A DNA stretch of 64,000 nt from Prevotella sp. AGR2160. GTDB lineage: Bacteria > Bacteroidota > Bacteroidia > Bacteroidales > Bacteroidaceae. Every line of letters starts with the position of its first letter. Position 1 is the stretch's first letter. Under the pieces are notes generated by a model. The model was given only the letters and a program-made list of their open reading frames with translations. It did not search any database and was not told where the DNA came from. The translations under genes and the position numbers were made by a program. The stretch is from assembly GCF_000424185.1 (NCBI RefSeq), contig NZ_AUJK01000011.1, positions 1 through 64,000 of the forward strand, read 5' to 3'. This document shows, one piece after another, positions 26,611 through 35,289 of the stretch.

Positions 26611-26628
26611 GTACAGATAGTCTGTACA
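26610..26628. promoter_or_regulatory. TGTACAGA-TAG-TCTGTACA palindrome
   Basis: A perfect 8-bp inverted repeat with a 3-base centre lies between the stop of the small Cys-rich gene (26647) and the operon terminator. It resembles an operator half-site pair but sits downstream of the genes, so its role is open. Confidence 0.4.
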
Positions 26629-26646
26629 ATTGTTAAAAGCTTTGTT

Positions 26647-26808
26647 TTATTTCTTTTTCTTGCGACTGCATTTCTCATAGAAGGGACAGCCGGCGCAGCC
26701 ATAGTTTTTATATCGGATATTTTCCTTGATTTCCTGATAAGCCTTGTAACCGGCATAGATCACAGCCAAAGCTACGATTATGCCCACGATCATGTACTGT
26801 ATTGTCAT
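26647..26808 (-). CDS. FeoB-associated Cys-rich membrane protein (small)
   Basis: A 53-residue gene starts at ATG 26808, only six bases after the tamB stop. The product has one N-terminal membrane helix (MTIQYMIVGIIVALAVIYAG) and a short basic tail with three cysteines (38, 41, 47) in the pattern GCAGCPFYEKC. This layout matches small proteins annotated as FeoB-associated Cys-rich. Here it is unlinked to feoB, which lies about 36 kb away, and instead follows tamB. It could bind iron or zinc at the inner membrane; function is unproven. Confidence 0.75.
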   Translation of the reverse strand: MTIQYMIVGIIVALAVIYAGYKAYQEIKENIRYKNYGCAGCPFYEKCSRKKKK

Positions 26809-26814
26809 AGTTCT

Positions 26815-29800
26815 TTACTTTTTTACTTTTTTACTTTTCCTAAAGAGGTCCCGGAATCCATTGAAGTCTTTCTTGATGATGAATCCGAGGCCCTGCGTTG
26901 TCAGACTGTTGCGCGTGAAATAGCGGTCGTTCGTCTGATTGTATACGCGGATGGCGAAGTTGCCGTTAGGCGTGAGAAGATAACGCAGGTCGAAATCACC
27001 GATGAACGATGGCGATGCGTTATTCTTGCTGTCCCTGTAGCCGAACTGTCCGTTGAAGAGCAAGCGGTTGTTGAAGAGAGAACCATTGAGGATGCCCTCA
27101 TACTCCGCATTGTTGAATCCCTCGTCACCCGTAGAGATATTGGCACCGACATTGAAGTTGGTGTTGTTCATCACGGTTGAGAGGACATTATTCAACTGTT
27201 GTGAGAGCGTACCGGAAAGGATACTCTGCATAGCCAGCGACGTCTGACTCTGTTGTTGGTTCTGTTCAGCGAGGGCGTTGTTACTGCCCTGGGTCATGAA
27301 ACGGCCGACGGCCAGGAGGTAGAGAACCTGTTGGTTCATTTCTTCCTCACCATTGATGACCGAGAAGACCATCTGTCGGGCGTCATTGTCGAGGGTCGGC
27401 GTGTCAAGGCCGAAGTCGACATGTGGCTGTCCCGTTGTCCCCGAGATATTCATCAGGCAGTTCACCTTGATGTTATTCTTCGAGAAAGAATTTCCGAGTT
27501 GGAGGTCGGAGAGCGGGACACTGTTGACGGTATAGACAGCCTGCAAATTCAGTGCCGCCTTGAAGGGATCACCGCCGAAAGCAATGGTACCGCCGGGTTG
27601 GAAATGGAAGTCCTTGCGGATTACATTCTGAACGGTGAGTCGGTAGATTCCTCTGTCAACATTGTAGTTGCCGAACATATCGAAGCTGCCTTTGTTAAAC
27701 CAGTTCGCCTTGATACTTCCTTCACCGTTGAGTGATATATAGTCGTTGGTCGTAGGATCCGTGATTACTTTCAGGGTTAAGTCTGGTGTGCAATCAATGA
27801 GAAAGTTGATATGCAGATCACTGGGAATGTCAGGCACATTGTCACGTTGTAACCCGTTGTCCGTAACAATTGTGTCCGTTTTTGGCGTGGCATCATTCCA
27901 GTGAATGAAATCACTTGACCCGACCTCTCCGGTAGAGGCCGTGTTATAGCTGAAAACAGAACCTTTCTCGGGACGGACGTGGATGTCGATGTCCGTCTCC
28001 CCACTGACACCATGAATCTTGCACGTTCCCGTGGCCCATACCACACCGCAATAACTATCGTCCTCGAAGGTGGGACGGTTATAGCATAGCAGGTTTTGGG
28101 CATTGATCTGAAGATCGTAAGTCAGTCTGGCGAGGTTATGATGATGAATAGCACCCGTGACGAGGCCCTTGTGGCCTTGGATATCTCTGATGGTGTCGCC
28201 GGTGAAGATGATCTCGTTGGGGATACAGTGTATGGGTGCATGGTCCAGCCAATAGTCGGTATTCGTCGATTTAATATGGAGGGAGCCTGTGGCGTTCAGA
28301 TCACCCACGAGGTTGATGGCACTGAGTTTACCGACGAGGTCCACTTCTCCATAGCCTTTTGCCTTGACATCACTCAGGAAGCCGGAGCCGAAAGAGTTCA
28401 TGAACGCCAACGGCGTACCATCAGCCTTAATAGCGAGATTGATGGCGTCATGGGCCGGAGAGATGTAGCCGTTGATATGAGTTGTAGCCCCGGGACCATC
28501 CACCGCTGTAGACTGTAGTTCAATGCGTCCTTTCTCCTGGTTATAGCTGGCATGGGCTTGTAGCGTACCCATCTCTCCCTCCTCAAATGTGAAGTCTTCC
28601 ACGCGGAGGTCTGCGGCAGCCTCCGGATGTCTGAAGGCAGAGGTGATATAAACTCGTCCGGACGCTTTGCCTCCGAAGTCGACGGAATGGAAGTTGACGA
28701 GATTGAGAATATAGTCGACATCGACCTGTTGCAGATCGACAAAGACAGAGTCTTGGGCGTTGTTCGTTGCTTGTCCGGAGACCATGATATGCTGGTTACC
28801 CCTTCCGAGCGCGAAATGATCGATCTGTAACCGGTCTTTCTCAAAGAGGATATCCCCCGGTTCGATGTTCCAGGTAGTATCTTTGATCATCAGTTCACTG
28901 GGATGGATGACGATATGGGCGGCATCACGCCCTCTCTCACTCCGGTAGAACTGGGTATGGGTAGACAGACTGCCACGGATCGGAGTTGTCGTAGAGCCGT
29001 TGTTATAGTCGAGCAACGCTCCTAGCCGGTTCTTGGCTGCATCGGCATGGAGGGTGAAGGAGGGACCGGAAGCCAGAGCTACAGATGCTGTACAACGCAG
29101 ACTGTTGTCCACTGTATGCCCTGTGACGTTGATGTTCTTCAATTCCGTATCTTTCCATTGTAAGGACGGAGCCTCGGCTATGAGTTCTATACGGTTTAAG
29201 TGCGTATCGACGAGACCTTCGGCATGAAAGGTTGTTCCGTTCAAGCGCAAGGGAATACCGAAGAGCGCATGAAGCCAGTGGTCATCAGTGATGGTGGTAT
29301 GGAAGGTGTAGGCTGCCGATGGCTTTTGCTTCGGAATGGTGAGCCCCGGAGCTGTAGGCAGATGATGCTTGATGATGGTCATCACACTTGCTACGAGATC
29401 GGTATAGTTGTAATGACCGCTGATCTCTGCGTCAGCGAAGGGTGCTTTTACCTGCAAGGAGGTGTGATAACCGTCATGCTCCGTACGGAGAAGGATGTCC
29501 TTCAGGGCGAATGAGGGCTCAGGGATTTTTTCCTTCAACAGCTCTCCCGGCATCAACCGGTTGATCATCGCCGTCAGGGTGTAAGTTCTTGTCGGCAGGG
29601 CATAATGTCCTTCGGCATGGAAAGAAGCACGGGGATCGTTGATGGTCACCTTTCCGGATAGAATCTGCCGATGCAAGACTGCGTTGAGGCTGATGTCGCG
29701 GTATGTATAGCCGTCGTAGGTGAACCGGCTGATGAGGCCGCGGGCGGTCATGTCGGGATAATCCCGGGGCGTGAAGGTTCCCGAGATGGTGATGGCTGTG

Positions 29801-31101
29801 GCCAGTGTTCCGAGCTTGTCGTTGGCGAGGACTCTTCCGATATCGAAGTGGGCGGTCTGCAGACGGGCGCCGAACTGTTGCACGCGCTGCCAGGCATTGA
29901 GGTGGGCATTACCGGCGGAACTGTGAAGGACACCATTCACGGAGAGAGCGGCGAGCCCGGTATAACGGCCACGCTCTGCGGGAGTACGTGGACTGCGTCC
30001 GGCCACCTGTCCTTGGAAATAGACATTTCCCAGACGTGTTATGGCTTCAGGAATACGTAATTGCTTGCCCAGGTCGTTGAAGATGAACTTTATGGTACTG
30101 CCACTGGCCGTGAGATGCCTGATCTCTGCCTGCCAGGATGGTGCTTTGAAATGACGTACACTACCGTTCATGGACAGGTTAAAGAGGCCGTTAGCCGTAT
30201 AAAGGTGCAGCCGCTCCGCTGTTATGCCGTCTTTGTTGCCATGGAGCCGGACGGCGAGATGAAGAGGAGTCTTAAAATGGGACAGCTGGGGGAGGAAAGG
30301 CTTGAGGTCGCTCAGCGTCACTACGGAGGGGAGTATGTCCCCTTGCCAGTGGCCACTATTATCGATACGAACGGGCCCCAGCGTCAGTTGGGAGTGAGGT
30401 AGCTCAAGGGCGAAATGCTCAATGCGTGTGTCTTGACCTTTGGTGGTAGTGAACAGCACATGGCATTTCCGGATGTCAAGGCCCGACTGTTCGCGCATGG
30501 ACAGTTTTTTTACTTCCACGGTGACGCTGTTGTCGGTGATTCTCGGTATGACGATATGTGAGGAGATCTCTCTCAGCCACAGATGGTTGGGATTGAAGGA
30601 AGCCGAGAGAGCTTTGTCATGGCGGTCATAACGGATACTGCCGTGGCGGAGAATCAACGTACTGATGTGCAGGTCTAGTGGGGTATGTTTTGTCGTGTCT
30701 TTCGAGGCCAGTGAGTCGAGGACAAACTGGTAGTTGGGCTTTGCCGTCGCGTTGGCCTTGCTCAGTCGTGCGTCGAGGCCGAAGAGCTGAGCTGAAGAGA
30801 TGGAGATGCGATTTTGAAAAAGGGGAAGGATATCTACCTTCACGGCCACACGGTTAGCGGCCAACAGTGTATCGCCCTGTTGGTCAAGCATCATGAGGTG
30901 GTCAACGATCAGTCTATTGAAGAGTCCGGGATCTACGCGCTCTACAGTCACGGTTGTACCGAACTTCTCAGAGAGCGCATGGGCCACCGTGCTCCCTACC
31001 CACCGCTGTACGGCAGGAACGTGGAAGAGAAGGGGTATGGTAAGGAATAGCGCGACGATAACCCAGATCGTCACACGTATGGTATGTTTGATAGCTGTCA
31101 T
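26815..31101 (-). CDS. tamB: TamB-family translocation/assembly module protein
   Basis: This very long protein (1428 residues) has an N-terminal membrane anchor (about 8-30) followed by a long beta-rich body and the C-terminal TamB/DUF490 domain. Within that domain are INFLIDCTPDLTLKVITDP, GGTIAFGGDPFKAALNLQAV and VNCLMNISGTTGQPHVDFGL. AsmA/TamB proteins bridge inner and outer membranes and are linked to phospholipid transport and outer-membrane protein assembly. Its ATG overlaps the stop of the T9SS plug gene (ATGA), so the two are translationally coupled. It ends six bases before the small Cys-rich gene. No TamA homologue is in the window. Confidence 0.92.
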   Translation of the reverse strand: MTAIKHTIRVTIWVIVALFLTIPLLFHVPAVQRWVGSTVAHALSEKFGTTVTVERVDPGLFNRLIVDHLMMLDQQGDTLLAANRVAVKVDILPLFQNRISISSAQLFGLDARLSKANATAKPNYQFVLDSLASKDTTKHTPLDLHISTLILRHGSIRYDRHDKALSASFNPNHLWLREISSHIVIPRITDNSVTVEVKKLSMREQSGLDIRKCHVLFTTTKGQDTRIEHFALELPHSQLTLGPVRIDNSGHWQGDILPSVVTLSDLKPFLPQLSHFKTPLHLAVRLHGNKDGITAERLHLYTANGLFNLSMNGSVRHFKAPSWQAEIRHLTASGSTIKFIFNDLGKQLRIPEAITRLGNVYFQGQVAGRSPRTPAERGRYTGLAALSVNGVLHSSAGNAHLNAWQRVQQFGARLQTAHFDIGRVLANDKLGTLATAITISGTFTPRDYPDMTARGLISRFTYDGYTYRDISLNAVLHRQILSGKVTINDPRASFHAEGHYALPTRTYTLTAMINRLMPGELLKEKIPEPSFALKDILLRTEHDGYHTSLQVKAPFADAEISGHYNYTDLVASVMTIIKHHLPTAPGLTIPKQKPSAAYTFHTTITDDHWLHALFGIPLRLNGTTFHAEGLVDTHLNRIELIAEAPSLQWKDTELKNINVTGHTVDNSLRCTASVALASGPSFTLHADAAKNRLGALLDYNNGSTTTPIRGSLSTHTQFYRSERGRDAAHIVIHPSELMIKDTTWNIEPGDILFEKDRLQIDHFALGRGNQHIMVSGQATNNAQDSVFVDLQQVDVDYILNLVNFHSVDFGGKASGRVYITSAFRHPEAAADLRVEDFTFEEGEMGTLQAHASYNQEKGRIELQSTAVDGPGATTHINGYISPAHDAINLAIKADGTPLAFMNSFGSGFLSDVKAKGYGEVDLVGKLSAINLVGDLNATGSLHIKSTNTDYWLDHAPIHCIPNEIIFTGDTIRDIQGHKGLVTGAIHHHNLARLTYDLQINAQNLLCYNRPTFEDDSYCGVVWATGTCKIHGVSGETDIDIHVRPEKGSVFSYNTASTGEVGSSDFIHWNDATPKTDTIVTDNGLQRDNVPDIPSDLHINFLIDCTPDLTLKVITDPTTNDYISLNGEGSIKANWFNKGSFDMFGNYNVDRGIYRLTVQNVIRKDFHFQPGGTIAFGGDPFKAALNLQAVYTVNSVPLSDLQLGNSFSKNNIKVNCLMNISGTTGQPHVDFGLDTPTLDNDARQMVFSVINGEEEMNQQVLYLLAVGRFMTQGSNNALAEQNQQQSQTSLAMQSILSGTLSQQLNNVLSTVMNNTNFNVGANISTGDEGFNNAEYEGILNGSLFNNRLLFNGQFGYRDSKNNASPSFIGDFDLRYLLTPNGNFAIRVYNQTNDRYFTRNSLTTQGLGFIIKKDFNGFRDLFRKSKKVKK

Positions 31102-32348
31102 GGCTTCGTAGTTTGATAAGTGGCGATGAGGCGGTCTGTACGGTCGCTGTTGCCGCGATAGTAAACGAGCACCTGATAGTCATTGGCCGTTTGATAATAG
31201 TTTCCCTCCGAAGGAACGGGGCCTTTCCGTCCTTGTTCATTGACCCACACATACTCGTAGGAATAATAGCCGAGTTTCAGAAGCCATGAGCCTTCATAAC
31301 ATTTCTTCGTCTCATTCCATTTCATCTCGTACGCATCGGAACAACGTGGGGAGGTCCATGAGCCGGCAACATAGATATGGCCGGGAAGATGCGGGGAGAG
31401 CAGGGTGAGATGGGTCAGGACATATTCTGAGGTGATATCACTCTCGTTGTTGTCTGAGTTGCGGATCAGAAAACTGCCGTGAGCAGCCTCATCATAAACA
31501 TAGTTCGGCCGGGGACTGTCGGCGACGACCCATGCGTGATATTCCTTACCGTCCCATGTCATCTGATCGACACCCATGGAGGTGTGAGTGACATCGAGAA
31601 GTTCAAATTTGCGGAAAACATTACCGCCATTGAAGATCAACTGTCGGTTATGGTCATAACTCAGTCCGTCGGCTTTCACATATTGCGGTTCAGGATTGAC
31701 AACAGCCTCATCCCAACGGCCGTTCTGCAGGACGACGACACGGAGTTGACGGCGCCAGTCGGTGATGGCCAGCGATCCGTAGTTGATGCCCATGGAGAGT
31801 TGCTGGTAGGAGGTGTTGCAGCCGATATCCGTACAGGTATTCATGGACAGCCCTATCTTGGCTGACTCTTCTGATACCATGAAACAGACACGGAGAACGG
31901 GACGGTCATTGTCGTTATCATCAAAGACCGTCAGCCGATAGTTGCCGCTGATCGTTGGCTGACAGCGGTCGTTGGGGATGGATAGGACATAATGAGTATA
32001 GAGATGATTCGTCCCTTCGGATGTGGTGACATCATCAATGGTGTTGTCTTCATTGGTGCCTGTCATATAGTCATTGGTGAAGAGATCTTCTGATGTTTTC
32101 CAGTCAGCATCGCAATGTTCGAGTTGATAAGTATAACGATGATACTCATGGGTCATATCATCGAATGCGATATTTACGACGTCTCCACTGCCCAGTGTAA
32201 TGATAGGCAGTTTCGTCCACTGTTCGCCGGCCATTACCGTAACAGAGCGGATAGAGGAAGAGAGTATCTCCTTTTCCTGTGCGCGGACGGTAGTTGCCGT
32301 CAGAAGGACTAAGAGACTATATATAATAAGGTGTGATCGCATGTTCAT
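31098..32348 (-). CDS. Type IX secretion plug protein (DUF5103 family)
   Basis: This 416-residue exported protein (signal peptide to about TVRAQ-EKE) matches the DUF5103 family. Members are known as the Plug of the type IX secretion translocon: they bind the SprA channel from the periplasmic side. The body shows the expected YQLEHCDADWKTSE, FDDNDNDRPVLRVCFMV and YHAWVVADSPRPNYVYDE blocks. The start MNMRSHL at 32348 is preferred; the second Met, at 32342, is also possible. It overlaps tamB by four bases. The first codons carry a copy of the TATATATAATAAGGTGT repeat. Confidence 0.85.
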   Translation of the reverse strand: MNMRSHLIIYSLLVLLTATTVRAQEKEILSSSIRSVTVMAGEQWTKLPIITLGSGDVVNIAFDDMTHEYHRYTYQLEHCDADWKTSEDLFTNDYMTGTNEDNTIDDVTTSEGTNHLYTHYVLSIPNDRCQPTISGNYRLTVFDDNDNDRPVLRVCFMVSEESAKIGLSMNTCTDIGCNTSYQQLSMGINYGSLAITDWRRQLRVVVLQNGRWDEAVVNPEPQYVKADGLSYDHNRQLIFNGGNVFRKFELLDVTHTSMGVDQMTWDGKEYHAWVVADSPRPNYVYDEAAHGSFLIRNSDNNESDITSEYVLTHLTLLSPHLPGHIYVAGSWTSPRCSDAYEMKWNETKKCYEGSWLLKLGYYSYEYVWVNEQGRKGPVPSEGNYYQTANDYQVLVYYRGNSDRTDRLIATYQTTKP

Positions 32349-32414
32349 TGTGCAAAAGTACATAAAAATTCAGCGATTTCCAAATTGGACAAACATATTC
32401 TTGAATATTTTTCT

Positions 32415-32422
32415 TATTTTTG
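32415..32422 (+). promoter_or_regulatory. Promoter element very close to the adenosyltransferase start
   Basis: TATTTTTG ends only four bases before the ATG at 32427, so the transcript would be leaderless or nearly so. Confidence 0.45.
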
Positions 32423-32426
32423 CATC

Positions 32427-32954
32427 ATGACAGTGAGAATATATACCCGAAAGGGAGATCAAGGCACCACATCCCTCAGGCTGGGGGAGCGTGTGCCCAA
32501 AGAAGATGAGCGTATAGAGGTCAACGGACAGATCGATGAACTCAACGCCCGCCTTGGCATGGCAAAGGCGATGCTGCGTGAGCAGATCGGTGAGGAAGGA
32601 ACCTACGGAGGAGAGATCGCTTTTATAAATAGTATACAGAGTTCACTGATGGCCGTTATGGCTTATATTGCTGCCTCAGGACAGGAGCCTTTGAACGAGA
32701 AACTGTATGAGGACTTTACCGCGGAGATGGAGCGGCGCATGGATCAACTCACGACAATGCCGGCCTTTCATTTCGACTTGCCGGGTCGAAACTCTGTCAA
32801 TGCGGCCTTTCATCTCGCAAGAACGCAGGCACGTACGGCAGAGCGACGATTATGGGGCCTCAGCAGTCATCAGGAGATCAATCCCGTTATGATGCAGTTT
32901 TTCAACCGGTTGAGCGATTATCTCTTTATCCTTGCCGTATCCGTAAAGGGGTGA
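32427..32954 (+). CDS. Cob(I)yrinic acid a,c-diamide adenosyltransferase (PduO type)
   Basis: The enzyme transfers the adenosyl group of ATP to reduced corrinoids to make adenosylcobalamin. The 175-residue protein begins MTVRIYTRKGDQGTTSLRLG, the ATP-binding start of the family. It continues with VNGQIDELNARLG and the conserved RNSVNAAFHLARTQARTAER helix, ending LSDYLFILAV. The start at 32427 gives the standard N-terminus; the frame from 32385 adds 14 residues upstream of the promoter element. Prevotella enzymes using B12 are common, but no corrinoid genes adjoin it here. Confidence 0.9.
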   Translation: MTVRIYTRKGDQGTTSLRLGERVPKEDERIEVNGQIDELNARLGMAKAMLREQIGEEGTYGGEIAFINSIQSSLMAVMAYIAASGQEPLNEKLYEDFTAEMERRMDQLTTMPAFHFDLPGRNSVNAAFHLARTQARTAERRLWGLSSHQEINPVMMQFFNRLSDYLFILAVSVKG

Positions 32955-32990
32955 TTAAAATAAATTAACAATAAAAAAGGCAGAAAAGTT

Positions 32991-33020
32991 TTGATGGTAC
33001 GGAATTTATTTGTACCTTTG
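32991..33020 (+). promoter_or_regulatory. tRNA-Pro promoter
   Basis: TTTG at about 32991-32994, a spacer of 18-19 bases, then TACCTTTG at 33013-33020, about 20 bases before the tRNA. Confidence 0.7.
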
Positions 33021-33040
33021 CACTCGCAATTCGGAAAGAG

Positions 33041-33113
33041 CGGGATTTGGCGCAGTTGGTAGCGCACACGTCTGGGGGGCGCGAGGTCGCTGGTTCGAGT
33101 CCAGTAATCCCGA
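33041..33113 (+). tRNA. tRNA-Pro (anticodon GGG)
   Basis: A 73-base tRNA folds with acceptor arms CGGGATT and AATCCCG followed by A73, D-stem GCGC/GCGC, a seven-base loop CTGGGGG holding anticodon GGG (CCC/CCU codons), and a TTCGAGT loop closed by CTGG/CCAG-type pairs. The anticodon stem CACGT/GCGCG contains one A-C mismatch (position 28-42) where a GCGTG arm would pair perfectly. CCA is not encoded. It has its own promoter and a strong terminator. Confidence 0.93.
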
Positions 33114-33123
33114 CTTTTTCTTA

Positions 33124-33160
33124 AAAAGCGGCTGAGATAAATATCTCAGCCGCTTTTTTG
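33124..33160 (+). terminator. tRNA-Pro terminator
   Basis: AAAAGCGGCTGAGATA pairs with its complement TATCTCAGCCGCTTTT around AA and is followed by T residues. Confidence 0.93.
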
Positions 33161-33185
33161 TTGTTCGCGCAAGTGTTTTCTAAAT

Positions 33186-33215
33186 GCAGGGGCCGTCCCT
33201 TGTGGCGGCCCCTGC
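33186..33215. repeat. Family C palindromic repeat (copy 1)
   Basis: GCAGGGGCCGTCCCTTGTGG followed by CGGCCCCTGC forms a hairpin between the tRNA terminator and the rho stop. A second copy lies at 60751-60778. Confidence 0.8.
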
Positions 33216-33229
33216 AAGTGTCTGTTTGT

Positions 33230-35143
33230 TTAGTCGTTCATTGAGAGGAGGAATTCCTCGTTGCTTCTTGTCCGGGCCATACGTCCATGGATCTCATTCA
33301 TGGCCTCAATAGGATTCATGTCGGAGATATATTTACGAAGGATCCACATTCGGTCGAGCGTTGTCTTATCCTGCAGCAGGTCATCACGACGTGTGCTGGA
33401 AGCCACGAGGTTGACGGCCGGGAAGATACGCTTGTTGCTCAGGCTGCGGTCGAGCTGAAGCTCCATATTACCTGTACCCTTGAATTCCTCGAAGATGACT
33501 TCATCCATCTTGCTGCCTGTATCAATGAGGGCGGTAGCGATGATAGTCAGAGAACCTCCACCTTCTATATTACGTGCGGCACCGAAGAAGCGTTTCGGCT
33601 TCTGCAGGGCATTGGCATCGACACCACCGGTGAGAACTTTACCGCTGGCCGGTGCCACCGTGTTGTAGGCACGTGCAAGACGAGTGATGGAATCAAGGAA
33701 GATGACGACATCATGTCCGCATTCTACCATACGCTTAGCCTTCTCCAGGACGATACCTGCGATCTTGACGTGACGCTCTGCCGGTTCATCGAAGGTAGAA
33801 GCGATCACTTCGGCGTTGACGGTACGGCTCATATCTGTCACCTCCTCCGGGCGCTCGTCGATAAGGAGCATCATCAGATAAGCTTCCGGATGGTTGGCAG
33901 CAATGGCGTTGGCAATATCCTTCATGAGGATCGTTTTACCGGTCTTTGGCTGTGCGACGATGAGGGCACGCTGACCCTTACCGATCGGAGAGAAGAGATC
34001 GACGATACGGGTAGAGAGATTCGTTGTCTTCGGGTCACCGCAGAGATTGAATTTCTCATCCGGGAAGAGTGGCGTAAGATGTTCAAAAGGCACACGGTCA
34101 CGGACTTCAGCAGGTTGGCGGCCGTTGATCTCGTCAATGCTCGTCAACGGGAAATATTTCTCACCGTCATGAGGTGGGCGTACGTGACAACTGACCACAT
34201 CACCGGTTTTCAGGCCATAGCGCTTGATGAGGTTATTGGAGACGTAGACATCGTCAGGGGAAGAGAGGTAGTTGTAATCGCTGGAACGGAGGAATCCATA
34301 GCCGTCAGGCATTACTTCCAATACACCGGTAGACTTAATCAGATCAGAGAAATCGTATTCCTCTTCCGGTTCTGCCGTTGTATTGGCGATATCCCGATAG
34401 GACGTTTCCGCAGACTGTTGGGGAAGGATAGGCCGGTCGAGCATATCATAACTGGGCAGTGCTGCCTGATCCTCAATGGGAAGATCGACGACGGGAATGA
34501 AGTCTGTGCCGTCACCGGGATCACCGGCCCAGACACCATTGGGTGTGAGTTCTTCAGGTGAACCTTCATTGTCGGTGCCTTGTTCCGGCATTGACGTACC
34601 GCCTACCGTTTCATGATGTTCGGCAACTTTCTCTTGGAGCTTTTGAATCATCTCTTGAGACTGTGCCGTCGCATCGCTATTGCCGGTAGCAAACTGGGCT
34701 TCAGGCGGAACATCATGGTCATTGAAGGGGAGTTGAGGCTCAAGAGTATCTTTCTGCTCCTTCGCCATCTGTTCAGCACCCTTGTTCTTCTCTTCGTCCT
34801 GTTCTTCTCCTTCTTGATAGGAAGAGGAATTAACAGCTTGACCGTTTTGTTCCGCTTCCCATTTTACCAGGGCGGCATTAATAGCATCCAGTTCGGCCTT
34901 GTTCTTTCTTCCGCGGTGTTTGGGAAATTGAGCAAGTACCTCTTCAATTACTTGTTTCTTTGTTTTCATTTTCTTTCTTGGTGTGTTTTTGGCACTTTTG
35001 GCACCCTCAGCTGCTTGTTTGTCGAGAATAGCATAAATGATATGCTCCTGATCATCATCAGGATTATACTCTGCATGCAACTGACTAGCAATATCTTCGA
35101 GATCGGAGATACTTTTAGATAGTAAATCTTCTTTGCTATACAT
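33230..35143 (-). CDS. rho: Transcription termination factor Rho
   Basis: This 637-residue RNA-dependent ATPase carries an N-terminal Rho domain (residues 1-45), the RNA-binding cold-shock-like domain ([20 protein letters not shown] from about 273), Walker A QPKTGKT at 398-404, [16 protein letters not shown] (Walker B/Q-loop) and [20 protein letters not shown]. Between about 45 and 265 there is a long low-complexity insertion rich in Glu, Gln, Asp and Lys, so the protein is some 200 residues longer than E. coli Rho. In Bacteroides such a disordered Rho segment has been reported to drive phase separation. It is a single gene, divergent from the ABC-F gene. Confidence 0.97.
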   Translation of the reverse strand: MYSKEDLLSKSISDLEDIASQLHAEYNPDDDQEHIIYAILDKQAAEGAKSAKNTPRKKMKTKKQVIEEVLAQFPKHRGRKNKAELDAINAALVKWEAEQNGQAVNSSSYQEGEEQDEEKNKGAEQMAKEQKDTLEPQLPFNDHDVPPEAQFATGNSDATAQSQEMIQKLQEKVAEHHETVGGTSMPEQGTDNEGSPEELTPNGVWAGDPGDGTDFIPVVDLPIEDQAALPSYDMLDRPILPQQSAETSYRDIANTTAEPEEEYDFSDLIKSTGVLEVMPDGYGFLRSSDYNYLSSPDDVYVSNNLIKRYGLKTGDVVSCHVRPPHDGEKYFPLTSIDEINGRQPAEVRDRVPFEHLTPLFPDEKFNLCGDPKTTNLSTRIVDLFSPIGKGQRALIVAQPKTGKTILMKDIANAIAANHPEAYLMMLLIDERPEEVTDMSRTVNAEVIASTFDEPAERHVKIAGIVLEKAKRMVECGHDVVIFLDSITRLARAYNTVAPASGKVLTGGVDANALQKPKRFFGAARNIEGGGSLTIIATALIDTGSKMDEVIFEEFKGTGNMELQLDRSLSNKRIFPAVNLVASSTRRDDLLQDKTTLDRMWILRKYISDMNPIEAMNEIHGRMARTRSNEEFLLSMND

Positions 35144-35240
35144 TTAAAATGTGTATCTGAATTTTTCTAGTTGAGAATGTTTGTTTCCGAGCGGAAACAT
35201 GAATTGGTTTTGAAAACCGAGTGCAAATGTAATTAAAATT

Positions 35241-35272
35241 ATTGAGAACTCCAAATTTTTTTATTAATTTTG
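35241..35272 (+). promoter_or_regulatory. ABC-F gene promoter
   Basis: ATTG at 35241-35244, a 20-base spacer, then TAATTTTG at 35265-35272, 17 bases before the ATG. Confidence 0.6.
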
Positions 35273-35289
35273 CAATCAAATAGAAAATT

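Noticed and set aside
26599..27180. 193-codon plus-strand frame over the terminator and tamB end
   Set aside because: It is antisense to the FeoB-associated small gene and the tamB 3' end, both well supported.
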